Source of the DNA: Rhodovastum atsumiense | GTDB taxonomy: Bacteria; Pseudomonadota; Alphaproteobacteria; Acetobacterales; Acetobacteraceae | Assembly (NCBI GenBank): GCA_026225115.1 | Contig: JAMFSE010000036.1 | Coordinates: forward strand, 1-64,000 | DNA length: 64,000 nt | Direction: 5' to 3' | Part shown: one piece after another, positions 8,896 to 18,216 of the stretch | Layout: each line of letters begins with the position of its first letter | Position numbering within the stretch: position 1 is the stretch's first letter | Program-made: the position numbers and the translations under genes | The notes under the pieces: generated by a model | What the model was told of the DNA's origin: nothing | The model's input: only the letters and a program-made list of their open reading frames with translations | Database searches by the model: none

Positions 8896-9693
8896 ATGAT
8901 GTACCAGGGCTATGAGACCTTGATCGTTGAGCGCCGCGGAAAAATCGTTACCGTTACGCTGAACCGGCCGGAGGTGCGCAATGCGACCACGCCGCTGATG
9001 CATCAGGAGCTCGAGCGCGTTTTTCCGGAAATTGGCCGCGACCCGGACGCCAAGGTCGTTATTCTCACCGGCGCCGGCAGCGCTTTTTCGGCCGGCGGCG
9101 ATCTCGCGCAGATCAAGTCCAATATGGATAATCACGTGCGCTGGAATGAAAGCATGGGGAAGGCGAAGCGCCTCATCGTCAACCTGCTGGAGTTGGACCG
9201 GCCGGTGATTGCCCGCATCAACGGCCATGCCATCGGCCTTGGCGCGACGCTGGCTTTGTTCTGCGACATCACTTTGGCGCTGAGCACCGCCAAGATCGGC
9301 GACCCGCATGTGAAAGTCGGCATGGTTGCCGGCGACGGCGGGTCGCTCATCTGGCCGATCCTTGCCGGTTATGCGCGCGCGCGCCATCTGCTGCTCACCG
9401 GCGCCAACATCACCGGCGCGCGCGCCGCCGAAATTGGGCTGGTTACGGAAGCCTGCGGCAGTATCGAAGAACTCGACGCCCGGGTAAACGAAATTGCCGA
9501 GGAGCTCGCCGCGGGCGCCGCGGTCGCGATTCGCGGCACCAAGCGGGCCATCAACATGGTGCTGCGCCAGCAGGTGGAAGCGGTGCTGGATGCGCATCTC
9601 GGACTCGAAACGATGTCGCATCTCAGCGAGGATCATCGCGAGGCGGTGACCGCCTTCGTGGAAAAGCGCGACCCCGTTTTCACCGGCCGCTGA
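8896..9693 (+). CDS. Enoyl-CoA hydratase/isomerase family protein
   Basis: The intact 265-residue crotonase-fold protein starts MYQGYETLIV. It has VTLNRPEVRNATT near residue 20, the first oxyanion-hole segment LTGAGSAFSAGGDLAQIK (about 54-72), the second one INGHAIGLGATLALFCDITL (about 110-130), and GDPHVKVGMVAGDGGSLIWP where the general acid/base lies. The GDGG variant is common in one crotonase subgroup. It hydrates or isomerises an enoyl-CoA in beta-oxidation or ring degradation. Its downstream neighbour begins only 2 bp later and is a broken acyl-CoA dehydrogenase, so the former operon is incomplete. Confidence 0.88.
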   Translation: MMYQGYETLIVERRGKIVTVTLNRPEVRNATTPLMHQELERVFPEIGRDPDAKVVILTGAGSAFSAGGDLAQIKSNMDNHVRWNESMGKAKRLIVNLLELDRPVIARINGHAIGLGATLALFCDITLALSTAKIGDPHVKVGMVAGDGGSLIWPILAGYARARHLLLTGANITGARAAEIGLVTEACGSIEELDARVNEIAEELAAGAAVAIRGTKRAINMVLRQQVEAVLDAHLGLETMSHLSEDHREAVTAFVEKRDPVFTGR

Positions 9694-9695
9694 CA

Positions 9696-10040
9696 ATGCG
9701 GCTGATCGAGACGCAGGCGCTCTCGAATTTTCGTGCCGAGGTCCGCGCCTGGCTGGAGCAGAACATTCCGCGCCAGGCCCGCGCCCGCGAAGGCCCGGAA
9801 ATGCGGGAATTCGACATGGCCTGGCAAAAGACTCAGTATGGGGTCGGCTGGGCGGGCATTTCCTGCCCGCGGAATATGGCGGCCGCGGCCTTGCATTAAC
9901 GCATCAGCTCATCTGGCATGAGGAATATAGCCGGGCCGGCGCGCCTTCCAGCGGCAATATGTTCGTCGCCCTCAGCCATGCCGGGCCAACGCTGACCGTT
10001 CAAGGCACGGCTGAACAGCAGGCCTATCATTTGCCGCGCA
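9696..10040 (+). pseudogene. Frameshifted, truncated acyl-CoA dehydrogenase
   Basis: The frame from 9696 reads as an acyl-CoA dehydrogenase N-terminus (FRAEVRAWLEQNIP, then YGVGWAGISCPR) and stops at 9897-9899. Homology continues in another frame from about 9890 (HQLIWHEEYSRAGAP, ALSHAGPTL, QQAYHLPR) and is lost at about 10040. A frameshift plus loss of at least two-thirds of the gene is the simplest reading. From about 10077 to 10245 another open stretch (YLKRALLVAAINSGK, ending AADYS before a TAA) looks protein-like, but I could not assign it. It may be the tail of a further deleted gene. Confidence 0.7.
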
Positions 10041-10287
10041 GGACGGTCGCCGGCGCGCCGCCTTTGCAAACCCGCCGGACGCGCATATCTACCTCAAGCG
10101 CGCCTTGCTGGTTGCGGCGATCAACAGCGGCAAGCGGCAAGCGGCAGGAGCAGGCGCGCATCCCTGCGTCACCCGGGCCTTGAATGAAATTTTGCCTGCG
10201 CGCGCGCCGGGACTGGCATTCGGCAACGCGGCCGATTATTCTTAACGTGCCGTACCGGCACATGTTTTACCGAGGGAGAGAAACAAA

Positions 10288-10587
10288 ATGTCTTTTGACG
10301 GCACATGGAATATTACGCTGAATTCGCCGGTGGGGGCGCAGAAAATGACCTTTGTCGCGATCACCGCGGGCAGCACCATTTCAGGGCCGATTACCGCGGC
10401 GGATGGCACCGTAACTGAAATCAGCAACGGCAAGGTCAATGGCTCGGTCGCAACCTGGGACATCGCGGTGACCAAGCCGATGGCGATAACCCTCGGCATC
10501 ACGGCGAAACTGGAAGGCGATACAATCTTCGGCACCGCCAAGCTCGGCATGTTCGGAAACGCGAAGTTCGAAGGTACGCGCGGTTAA
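10288..10587 (+). CDS. Small beta-rich protein of unknown function
   Basis: The 99-residue product (start MSFDGTWNITL) alternates short hydrophobic and Thr/Gly segments, such as KMTFVAITAGSTISG and GNAKFEGTRG. This pattern suggests an all-beta, lipocalin-like or barrel-like fold. There is no signal peptide, no membrane segment and no cysteine. A GAGGGAGA ribosome site lies 9 bases before the ATG. It follows the broken acyl-CoA dehydrogenase and may have belonged to the same catabolic operon. I do not recognise the family; a ligand-binding role would be a guess. Confidence 0.7.
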   Translation: MSFDGTWNITLNSPVGAQKMTFVAITAGSTISGPITAADGTVTEISNGKVNGSVATWDIAVTKPMAITLGITAKLEGDTIFGTAKLGMFGNAKFEGTRG

Positions 10588-10600
10588 GGCAAGGCAAGCG

Positions 10601-10742
10601 GTTCTTTTTTGAAAAAAGGCTCAGCCGCCCGCAAACCAAAAAACTTTTATGACTCTGGGGCATGGGCGCTGACGCAGCCACAGCCCATAGCCCAGAGTAA
10701 CAAAAGTTTTTTGCGCCGCTTTTTTTCAAAAAAGCGGCTTCT
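10601..10742. repeat. Three-hairpin palindromic repeat, copy A
   Basis: An A/T-rich left element precedes an imperfect central palindrome (10653-10697, arms CTCTGGGGCATGGGC and its near-complement ending CCCAGAG). A right hairpin at 10715-10738 follows (GCCGCTTTTTTT then CAAAAAAGCGGC). The same layout recurs at 12805-12930 and 26718-26907. It lies between the small protein gene and the convergent carbamate kinase gene and may serve as a bidirectional terminator. Confidence 0.75.
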
Positions 10743-10846
10743 CGCTTTCCTCGGCGCAAGGGTGACGCGCCGCACCCGCCTGGAAGCCGCGGGGCAATGG
10801 GCTCTCGCATTTCCGGCTTTAGACCGGCTCAAGTTCGTGGCTGAAC

Positions 10847-11773
10847 TTAAAAATCCTTGTCCGGGTAGATGGCTGTTCCGCGCCGGCCGGCAAGGATTTC
10901 ACAAAGATCGTCCATGGCACCGATCGCCGCCGGCTTCCCGGATTGATGGACAAATTCGCAGGCGGCGGCAATTTTCGGCCCCATTGAACCGGCCTGAAAT
11001 GCTTCGGCATGGGTGGCAAGCGCGCTTGCGCTGGTGTTGCCAAGCACATGCTGATCCCTGGTGCCGTAATCAAGATACACGCCGTCGACATCGGTCAGCA
11101 TTATCAGCATGTCGGCGCCGGCCCGCAGGGCCAGCAATGCACTGGTGGTGTCTTTGTCGATAACGGCCTCAACGCCGGCAAGCTTTCCATCCGGGCCCCG
11201 GTAGACCGGAATGCCGCCGCCACCGCCGCAGATCACGGTTGCGCCGCTATCCACCAGGCGAAGTATGGAAATGATTTCCAAGATCTCCATTGGTTTTGGC
11301 GAGGCGACAACGCGGCGCCAGAATTTACCGTCGGCCGCAACCTGCCAATGGTTCTGTTCCGCGAGAAGCCTCGCGGTGGCTTCATCGTACACCGGGCCGA
11401 TCGGTTTGCCCGGCCGGGAGAACGCCGGATCATCGGCATCCACCAAAGCCTGCGTCATCAACGTGGCGACAATCGCGCCATCGGGCAAGGCGTTGCGCAG
11501 CGCCAGCTCAATCGCATAGCCAATCCAACCCTCGCTTGTCGCCCCCAGCGCATCCAGCGGCAAGCGCGATTCCGCCGGCCCGGCCGCGGATTGCAATGCC
11601 AGCAGCCCGACCTGCGGGCCGTTGCCATGCGTGATGATAAGCTGATGCCCGGCGCCGATGGCTTGCGCCAGAACAGCGGCAGCGCGTGCCGCGGTTTTCT
11701 GCTGCAGGGCGGCGGTAAGCTTCTGGCCGCGGGGAAGCAAAGCGTTTCCGCCCAAAGCGACAACAATCCGCAT
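10847..11773 (-). CDS. arcC: Carbamate kinase
   Basis: The 308-residue amino-acid-kinase fold protein begins MRIVVALGGNALLPRGQ, the phosphate-binding loop. It has HGNGPQVGLLALQ near residue 50, VVASPKPMEI, a glycine-rich CGGGGGIPV segment, DKDTTSALLA and TDVDGVY. It makes ATP from carbamoyl phosphate and ADP, the energy-yielding last step of the arginine deiminase pathway in the cytoplasm. It is the last gene of a minus-strand operon, starting 5 bp after the ornithine carbamoyltransferase stop. The length matches the family. Confidence 0.95.
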   Translation of the reverse strand: MRIVVALGGNALLPRGQKLTAALQQKTAARAAAVLAQAIGAGHQLIITHGNGPQVGLLALQSAAGPAESRLPLDALGATSEGWIGYAIELALRNALPDGAIVATLMTQALVDADDPAFSRPGKPIGPVYDEATARLLAEQNHWQVAADGKFWRRVVASPKPMEILEIISILRLVDSGATVICGGGGGIPVYRGPDGKLAGVEAVIDKDTTSALLALRAGADMLIMLTDVDGVYLDYGTRDQHVLGNTSASALATHAEAFQAGSMGPKIAAACEFVHQSGKPAAIGAMDDLCEILAGRRGTAIYPDKDF

Positions 11774-11778
11774 GATCT

Positions 11779-12777
11779 CTACCCCAGGGTCGCGACGAGA
11801 ATCGCCTTGATGCTGTGCATGCGGTTTTCCGCCTGATCGAAAACGATGGATGCCGGCGATTCGAACACGGCGTCGGTGACCTCCATCGCATCGATACCGA
11901 ATTTATCTTTCATATCCTTGCCCATTTTTGTATCCGCATTATGGAACGATGGCAGGCAATGCATGAATTTCGTGAACGGATTGCCGGTGGCGGCCATCAG
12001 CGCGGCATTGACCTGATAGGGGCGCAGCAGCTCGATCCGCTCGCCCCAGTGCGACGCATCCTCGCCCATCGACAGCCATACATCCGTATAGATGAAATCC
12101 GCGCCATCGACGGCGGCATTGGCATCCGCCGTGAACTTGACGCGGCCGCCGGACTCCTCGCAGATTTTCGCGATCCCACCCAGAAATTTCTCGTCTGGGC
12201 GCAGACTGGCGGGGGCGCCGATGCGGAGGTCCATTCCCAGCTTGGCAGCGCCTACGGCGAGCGAACGCGCCATGTTGTTGCGGCTGTCTCCCATAAAGGC
12301 AAACCGGATATCGGAGAGATGCTTGTGTGTGCATTCCCGCATGGTCATGAAATCCGCGAGAATCTGTGTCGGATGCGAGGAATCGGTGAGCCCGTTGTAA
12401 ACCGGCACGCCGGCATAACGTCCCAGCATTTCCACATCCGCCTGCGCAAAGCCGCGAAACTCGATCGCGTCATACATGCGCCCAAGCACCCGCGCCGTGT
12501 CCTTCACCGTCTCCGACTGGCCCATATGGCTGCCGCTCGGCCCCATATACGTCACATGCGCTCCCTGATCATAGGCCGCTACTTCAAACCCGGCGCGGGT
12601 GCGCGTGGAATCCTTTTCGAATAGCAGGGCGATGTTCTTGCCGGTTAGCTTTTGACGCTCAAAGCCGCCGCGCTTGGCAGCCTTCAGCTCCTTGGCAAGG
12701 TCCAGCAAAAAACGAAGCTCCGCCGAGGTAAAATCTTCGAGCGCTAGAACGCTTCGGCCGTGTAGGTTTAAGGACAT
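11779..12777 (-). CDS. arcB: Ornithine carbamoyltransferase, catabolic type by context
   Basis: The 332-residue protein has the carbamoyl-phosphate site EKDSTRTRAGFEVAAYDQG (STRTR near residue 57), the loop GPSGSHMGQSETVKDTARVL, DSSHPTQILAD and the ornithine-binding HCLPSFHN near residue 270. It splits citrulline with phosphate into ornithine and carbamoyl phosphate when run catabolically. The biosynthetic enzyme is homologous, so the catabolic role rests on its place between arcA and arcC. Repeat copy B (12805-12930) lies between this start and the arcA stop, and may lower expression relative to arcA. Confidence 0.93.
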   Translation of the reverse strand: MSLNLHGRSVLALEDFTSAELRFLLDLAKELKAAKRGGFERQKLTGKNIALLFEKDSTRTRAGFEVAAYDQGAHVTYMGPSGSHMGQSETVKDTARVLGRMYDAIEFRGFAQADVEMLGRYAGVPVYNGLTDSSHPTQILADFMTMRECTHKHLSDIRFAFMGDSRNNMARSLAVGAAKLGMDLRIGAPASLRPDEKFLGGIAKICEESGGRVKFTADANAAVDGADFIYTDVWLSMGEDASHWGERIELLRPYQVNAALMAATGNPFTKFMHCLPSFHNADTKMGKDMKDKFGIDAMEVTDAVFESPASIVFDQAENRMHSIKAILVATLG

Positions 12778-12804
12778 TTATTAAGACTCCAGGGAAGGGA
12801 AGCA

Positions 12805-12930
12805 GTTCTTTTTCTGAAGAAAAAGAACCAAAAAGACTTTTGGATGCTGGGCCATGGGCGTTGTACCGGCCAACGCCCATGGCCCAGAGTAAAAGAAGTT
12901 TTTTGCGTCGCTTTTTTTCAAAAAAGCGAC
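12805..12930. repeat. Three-hairpin palindromic repeat, copy B
   Basis: Hairpin 1 at 12805-12828 has arms GTTCTTTTT and AAAAAGAAC. Hairpin 2 is a perfect 17-bp stem: CTGGGCCATGGGCGTTG (12847-12863) and CAACGCCCATGGCCCAG (12871-12887). Hairpin 3 at 12907-12930 pairs GTCGCTTTTTTT with CAAAAAAGCGAC. This is the best preserved copy, and it sits inside the arc operon between arcA and arcB. Hairpins with T-runs on both strands resemble terminators, so partial termination is possible. Confidence 0.85.
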
Positions 12931-12932
12931 TT

Positions 12933-14159
12933 CTACGCTGCATCTCTGCTAATAGGACAACTCATGCAATGACCGCCGCCGCGGCCGCGGCCAAGTTCCG
13001 CGCCGTCGATGGTGATGACCTCCACGCCGGCTTTGCGCAGCAATGTATTGGTATAGACGTTGCGGCTATAGGCGATGACGACGCCCGGGGCGACGGCCAG
13101 GACATTGTTGCCGTCGTCCCATTGTTCGCGTTCCGCCTCGAAGGCGTCACCGCCGGTTGGGATCTGGCGCAGTTTGCCGATGCCAATGGCGTCGCCGACG
13201 ACGTCGACGAAATTGCCTTGCTCGGCCACGGCGCGGATGCCGTCGCCGGAATCCGTGGGGTAGAGCGAAAATGCGCGCATATGGTTGACGACGTCGGGGT
13301 AGATTGTGACGATATCACGGTCGCAGAAAGAGAAGACGGTATCCAGATGCATGTTGCTGCGCTCGCGCGGCATCAGCCCGGCGATGACGCGGGTTGCGGC
13401 GCCGTTTGCGAATAGGCGGCTGGCATATTCGGTCACTGCCTGCGGCGTTGAGCGTTCGCCCATGCCGATCAGCACCACGCCGTTGCCAAGCGGCATGACA
13501 TCGCCGCCTTCGACGCTCATCACCGCCAGATGTTCCTCGGCGGCGTCGAAATAGCGGGTGAAGGCCTCACCCTTGAAGCGCGGATGGAAGCGGTAGACGG
13601 CGGAGAGATTGATCGCCTCTGGCCGGCGCGCCGGCCAGAACATTGGATTGATGAAGACGCCCTGGCCAACCCAGCATGAGGAGTCGCGCGTAAAAAGCTG
13701 GTTCGGCAACGGCGGCAGAATGAATTGATGATCCTCGCGCGTCATTGAGAACAGACCCTGCGGGGCGAACGGCAGTTCCGCGCGGGCGATGCCGCCGATC
13801 AGGAAAGTTGCGAGATCGCGCGCCGGCATCGCGTCCAGCCAGGCGCGCATTTCCTGCGCCGCGCCGCGGCCGAGATTGGCGATGTCGGCGCGCCGGTCCA
13901 GCAGCCAGGCGCGGGCCCGCGGATCGCCCATGGTCTGCGCCAGCAGATTGCCGAATTCATGAACGATGATATTGCGTTCCCGCAGCGTATCGACGAAGGC
14001 GTCATGTTCGAGCCGAGCCTCCTTCACCCAGATCACATCGTCGAACAGCAGTTCGTGGCAGTTGCCGGGGGTCAGCCGGGTCAGACTGAGATCCGGCCGG
14101 TGCACGATGACTTCGCGCAGAATCCCGACTTCGGAATAGACGCCGAGTTGACTGCTCAT
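12933..14159 (-). CDS. arcA: Arginine deiminase
   Basis: The 408-residue cytoplasmic enzyme converts arginine to citrulline and ammonia. It starts [23 protein letters not shown], as typical for ADI. It has the FDDVIWV substrate loop near residue 38, [42 protein letters not shown] (guanidinium and catalytic Glu/Asp region), HLDTVFSF with the catalytic His, and [11 protein letters not shown] with the nucleophilic Cys near the C-terminus. The ammonia released also raises pH, which suits acid survival. Its start overlaps the upstream decarboxylase stop by 4 bp, so the two genes are translationally coupled. Confidence 0.96.
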   Translation of the reverse strand: MSSQLGVYSEVGILREVIVHRPDLSLTRLTPGNCHELLFDDVIWVKEARLEHDAFVDTLRERNIIVHEFGNLLAQTMGDPRARAWLLDRRADIANLGRGAAQEMRAWLDAMPARDLATFLIGGIARAELPFAPQGLFSMTREDHQFILPPLPNQLFTRDSSCWVGQGVFINPMFWPARRPEAINLSAVYRFHPRFKGEAFTRYFDAAEEHLAVMSVEGGDVMPLGNGVVLIGMGERSTPQAVTEYASRLFANGAATRVIAGLMPRERSNMHLDTVFSFCDRDIVTIYPDVVNHMRAFSLYPTDSGDGIRAVAEQGNFVDVVGDAIGIGKLRQIPTGGDAFEAEREQWDDGNNVLAVAPGVVIAYSRNVYTNTLLRKAGVEVITIDGAELGRGRGGGHCMSCPISRDAA

Positions 14160-16519
14160 TCCTGGTTTTCCTTAATTGATGTTTCATTGATCACGTAGGT
14201 ATGGAAACGGATGCGGCCGGCGGCGTCGCGCTCGCTGTAGACTCCCTGAATTTCGCTCTCGAAGCCGGGGAACAGATTGGCGGCCTGTTCGAACATTTTC
14301 AGGTAGTCGAGCATTGGCCGGGCGCGCGCGTCGTAACGTTCGCCCGGGACGATCACCCCGATGCCGGGTGGGTAGACCAGAGCGAGGGAAGCCGCGATAC
14401 GATTTTCGATCTGATCGATCGGCAGGTATTCGACTTCGTTACGGATGAATTTTTGTTCCGCTGCTTGCGGCGACATGGCGATGGCGGGGAAATGTTCCGG
14501 GCGGAATTGTTCGCGCTGCAGGTCGCAGACATGGTGCGCGCGGTAAAAATCATGCATTTCATGGCATAGATCGTAGAGGCCGAGCCCCGCGTAGCGCGCG
14601 CCGTGACGGCGCGCGAAAGCGGGAATAACTTCGCTGAGCGGCGCGTTGCGGTCGTGCAGCTGTTTGAAGGCGGACAGTGCGCTCAGCAGTGTTCCTGCCT
14701 TGCTTTCTTCCAGGCCTGGCGTCAGCAGAAAGAGGATACTGTTGAGGTCGTTCTTCTCCGCCACGATTTGATTCTCACGCAGATATTCGGCGAGAATCGC
14801 GGCCGGAATGCCATGCGCCTGGTATTCGCCGGTCATGCGGTCAATGCCCGGAGTTAGCAGCGTTAGTTTGTTCGGATCCGTCATGGCAAAACCGGGTACG
14901 ACGTCCCCGAAGCCATGCCAGGCGGCGTGGGGCACCAGTTCCCACAATGCCGGATCACTCGCCAGGCGATCGGTCGGCACGTTCTCCCAGCAGATTTTGC
15001 CGTCACGCTCGGGCAGCGTGACAAATACCGGCACAAACGGATCGAAGAACCAATTTTTCTCCGGGCTCGAAACATCGTGCTCATAACCAGCTTTGATCGC
15101 ACGGATTTTTTTGCGTAGCTCAATGCCCAGCCTGATCGTATCGTCCCAGAGCACTTCGCCGGCGCGTCCTTTCATCATCTGCGCCCCGACATCGAGCGAG
15201 GCGAAAAGCGGGTAAAAGGGGGAGGTGGATGCATGCAGCATGAAGGAATCGTTGAAGCGGCGGTGCGAGACATGGCGCCGCTCAGCCGCGGTGTGGGCAT
15301 CCTTCACATGGATCTGGGATGCCTGCGAGAAGCCCGCGAGTTGCTTATGCGTGGATTGGGTGGCGATGATGCCGGCATCGCCAGGCCTGGGCTGCAGCCC
15401 CATGGCGAAGCGGCCCATGAAGATCGGGTGGAATTTCATGAACCCGGCCCAGGCTTCGTCGAACAGGATGTAGTCGCAAAGCGGGCTCAGTTTTTCGAAG
15501 ATCATCTGGGCGTCGTAGATCGTGCCGTCATAGGAGCATTGTTCGATGATCGCGAGACGGAACGGTTTTTTTCTCCGCCAGGCAGCCGGATCGGTGATCA
15601 GCGGATGGCTTTTAATTTTCTGCCGCAGATTGGCTTCATCCAGCGCCGCGTAGTCGATCGGCCCGATCAATCCATGCGCGTTGCGGGCGGTTTCCAGGTA
15701 TACGGGTATGCCGCCGGCCAGCACCAGCGCGCCGTGATGGTTGGATTTGTGGTTGTTGCGATCGAACAATACGAGGTCGCCTTGCGCGACGATGGCGGAG
15801 CTGACGATTTTGTTGGAGGTGGAGGTGCCGTTCAGCACGAAATAAGTACGCTCCGCGCCGAAGATTTTGGCGGCTTCCTTCTGCGCCTGCAGCGCCGGGC
15901 CCTCGTGGATCAGCAAGTCGCCAAGTTCGACCACGGAATTATCCAGATCGTTGCGGAAGATCGCCTCGCCGAGATGTTCGACGAAAAGCCGGCCGACCGG
16001 GCTTTTCCAGTAAAAAATCCCGCCGTTATGGCCGGGACAGGTCCAGACCTGATTGCCGGCCTCGGCATATTCCTGCATGGCGCCAAAAAATGGGGTTCGC
16101 AGCGTGTCTGCATAGGTTTTGACATGGCCGCTGATGTTTCTGGCGACGAAATCGGGAATGTCTTCGGCGAGAAAAATCGTGCCGGTCACATGTTCGATCA
16201 GCTGGTCCGGGACATCGCTTAGATCATGATGACGGATCAGTAGGAAAATCGGTGCCTCCAAACCGCGCGAGCGAATCGTAAGAATCAGTTCCTGGATTTC
16301 CTGCCGGCAGGCTTGCTCGCCCCATTCCAGAAGCAGGGCGCCCAGAGCGGCATCCGAACGGATCGCGGTGGCCGCGTCTTCGACTGAATTTTCCTCCGCG
16401 ACCGGATGACCGAGTGCTTTCAACGCGGCGATGATGGCGTGAAGATGCAGGGCATCCGGTGCGCCGGCGGGCAGCGGCTGCGTATAGACGAGGATGCGGA
16501 AGCGGGATTCGAAGGACAT
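14156..16519 (-). CDS. PLP-dependent Orn/Lys/Arg decarboxylase (first copy)
   Basis: The 787-residue protein has the three parts of biodegradative decarboxylases: an N-terminal CheY-like wing (about 1-135), a fold-I PLP core (about 150-590) and a C-terminal domain. The PLP lysine is in [37 protein letters not shown] and the DRNNHKS His segment are present. It decarboxylates a basic amino acid, consuming a proton. Ornithine is attractive because the arc pathway produces it, but arginine or lysine cannot be excluded by eye. It lies between the antiporter and arcA, overlaps arcA by 4 bp and shares the FNR-box promoter. The wing has no clear phospho-Asp signature. Confidence 0.9.
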   Translation of the reverse strand: MSFESRFRILVYTQPLPAGAPDALHLHAIIAALKALGHPVAEENSVEDAATAIRSDAALGALLLEWGEQACRQEIQELILTIRSRGLEAPIFLLIRHHDLSDVPDQLIEHVTGTIFLAEDIPDFVARNISGHVKTYADTLRTPFFGAMQEYAEAGNQVWTCPGHNGGIFYWKSPVGRLFVEHLGEAIFRNDLDNSVVELGDLLIHEGPALQAQKEAAKIFGAERTYFVLNGTSTSNKIVSSAIVAQGDLVLFDRNNHKSNHHGALVLAGGIPVYLETARNAHGLIGPIDYAALDEANLRQKIKSHPLITDPAAWRRKKPFRLAIIEQCSYDGTIYDAQMIFEKLSPLCDYILFDEAWAGFMKFHPIFMGRFAMGLQPRPGDAGIIATQSTHKQLAGFSQASQIHVKDAHTAAERRHVSHRRFNDSFMLHASTSPFYPLFASLDVGAQMMKGRAGEVLWDDTIRLGIELRKKIRAIKAGYEHDVSSPEKNWFFDPFVPVFVTLPERDGKICWENVPTDRLASDPALWELVPHAAWHGFGDVVPGFAMTDPNKLTLLTPGIDRMTGEYQAHGIPAAILAEYLRENQIVAEKNDLNSILFLLTPGLEESKAGTLLSALSAFKQLHDRNAPLSEVIPAFARRHGARYAGLGLYDLCHEMHDFYRAHHVCDLQREQFRPEHFPAIAMSPQAAEQKFIRNEVEYLPIDQIENRIAASLALVYPPGIGVIVPGERYDARARPMLDYLKMFEQAANLFPGFESEIQGVYSERDAAGRIRFHTYVINETSIKENQE

Positions 16520-16604
16520 GCGCAGACTCCATATCAGGGGGGTGACATCATCTGCCGGGACCCGGCCAGGCTGCGGCCGGATCCCCGTCTTTGAAGGGCG
16601 GGCC

Positions 16605-18080
16605 TCAGCTTATGCTGACGGCGCCGTTGGAAAACAGTACCAAGGCAACGACCGCGACGGCAAGCAGCGCACCCACGGCGGCTTTTTCCTTTGATGAAAA
16701 TACCGCCGCATGCGGGAAATGCTCGCGCTTGGCGTACCAGAACACCGGAATGCCGATTGCGAAGACGACGGTGGACATCAGCACAAATTCCGGCCCTGCC
16801 GCGTAGAGCAGCCAGGTTGAATAGACCGCGGCAAGCAGCCCGGTGATGATCGCGTTCTTGCGGCCTTCGGAATGCGTGGCGACGTAGCCGGGCTTGGTGG
16901 CATACAGCGTCAGGAACAAAGCGCTTGCCAGATAAGGCGGCAGGATCATGACGCCGGTAATGTCCACCAGCCACAGCCAGGCATTATGGGCGAACAGAAC
17001 GACGAACAATGTGGCCTGCATGACGAGGCTGGAAATGAACAGCGAAGGGGCCGCCGCGTGGAAGCGGTTTTCCTTGGCCAGGAATTTCGGGAACACCCCG
17101 CCTTTGGCGCCTTCGAAGGGCAGTTCGGCCACCAGGATCGTCCAGGCCAGCCAGCAGCTCAATACCGCCAGCAACAGCGAGACATTGATGAATACCGCGC
17201 CCCATTTGCCGACGACGGATTGCAGAATATAGGCGGTCGACGGGTTGGAAAGACCGGCAATATTGCCCTGATGCATGATCCCGAACGGCAGGATTGAAAG
17301 CAAGGCGTAGAGCAATGTGCAGACGCCGAGGCCGATAAACGTGGCGGGACCGATATCCGACATTTTCTTGGCGCGGTCGGAAAGCACGACCGCGGCCTCG
17401 ATGCCGATGAAAACCCAGAGTGTTACCAGCATGGTGCTCTTCACCTGGGTGAAGATGCTGCCGAGATGATTCTGCTGACCCCAGATGTCGAAGGTGAATT
17501 TGCCGCCGGTCATGAAGAACGCCATCACGATCAGCGCAAGGCTGATGGTGGTGATGTTGAGGATGCTCGCCAGCACGCTGAGTGCCGCGGTACGTTTCAC
17601 CCCTGAGAGCACGATGCCGAACATCACCCAGATGAGAATGGAGCCGCCGATGATCGAGGCCCAGTTCTGGCCGTTTCCGAAGACCGGGAAGAAATAGCTG
17701 AGGATTTGCATGATGAGTACGGCAAAGGCGACATTGCCGAAGGCCGAACTCAGCCAATACCCCCAGGCCATCTGGAAGCCGGCGAAGGGTCCGAAGCCGG
17801 CCTGCGCATAAGAGTAGATGCCGCCTTTCAGATCCGGCCGTTTGTCCGACAGGATGCGGAAACTGTTGGAGAGGAAATACATGCCGATGAAGGTCACCAC
17901 CCAGGCGATGGCGATGGCGACCAGGCCGGCGCCGCCGGCCATATTGGCGGGCAGGTTGAACGAGCCGCCGCCGATCATCGAGCCGACGACAACGCCGGTC
18001 AGGAGCAGGATGCCAAGCTTGCGGCTCTCAGGCTGTGCCGATTTTGTGGCCGCTGCCGGCAATGAAACATTTTGATCCAC
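16605..18080 (-). CDS. APC-family basic amino acid/polyamine antiporter (ArcD-like)
   Basis: The 491-residue protein has about 12-13 hydrophobic helices. It carries the APC TM1 signature GVVVGSMIGGGSFNLP (residues about 30-45) with the unwound Gly-rich substrate site, KGGIYSYAQAGFGPF in TM3, and FIGIEAAVVLSDRAKKMSDI in the TM6 region. APA-group carriers exchange arginine for ornithine, or an amino acid for its decarboxylation amine. Here it would import arginine and export ornithine or putrescine for the adjacent enzymes. It is the first gene of the minus-strand operon and starts 61 bp from a perfect FNR/FixK box. Exact substrates are inferred from context. Confidence 0.88.
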   Translation of the reverse strand: MDQNVSLPAAATKSAQPESRKLGILLLTGVVVGSMIGGGSFNLPANMAGGAGLVAIAIAWVVTFIGMYFLSNSFRILSDKRPDLKGGIYSYAQAGFGPFAGFQMAWGYWLSSAFGNVAFAVLIMQILSYFFPVFGNGQNWASIIGGSILIWVMFGIVLSGVKRTAALSVLASILNITTISLALIVMAFFMTGGKFTFDIWGQQNHLGSIFTQVKSTMLVTLWVFIGIEAAVVLSDRAKKMSDIGPATFIGLGVCTLLYALLSILPFGIMHQGNIAGLSNPSTAYILQSVVGKWGAVFINVSLLLAVLSCWLAWTILVAELPFEGAKGGVFPKFLAKENRFHAAAPSLFISSLVMQATLFVVLFAHNAWLWLVDITGVMILPPYLASALFLTLYATKPGYVATHSEGRKNAIITGLLAAVYSTWLLYAAGPEFVLMSTVVFAIGIPVFWYAKREHFPHAAVFSSKEKAAVGALLAVAVVALVLFSNGAVSIS

Positions 18081-18140
18081 GAGAGCCTCCCGGTTCTGTA
18101 CAACGTGGCGCTTAGCTACCTTCGCCGCGGCATTCCCGCA

Positions 18141-18154
18141 TTGATCTCGATCAA
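18141..18154. promoter_or_regulatory. FNR/FixK box shared by the arginine operon and second decarboxylase
   Basis: TTGATCTCGATCAA is a perfect TTGAT-N4-ATCAA palindrome. Its centre is about 67 bp from the antiporter start (minus) and about 70 bp from the second decarboxylase start (plus), a symmetrical divergent arrangement. On the minus strand TAGCTA (18113-18118) falls where a -10 would lie for a site centred at -41.5. Confidence 0.85.
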
Positions 18155-18216
18155 TGCTTTGATACTGCGGAGATGCAGACTGAAGGCCCAGAGATCCCTC
18201 TGCGGAGACATCGGTA

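Noticed and set aside
10499-12943. Short minus-strand frames reading FFEKKRRKKLLLLWAM
   Set aside because: They are translations of the palindromic repeats (copies A and B), not genes; the shared peptide is a by-product of the repeat.
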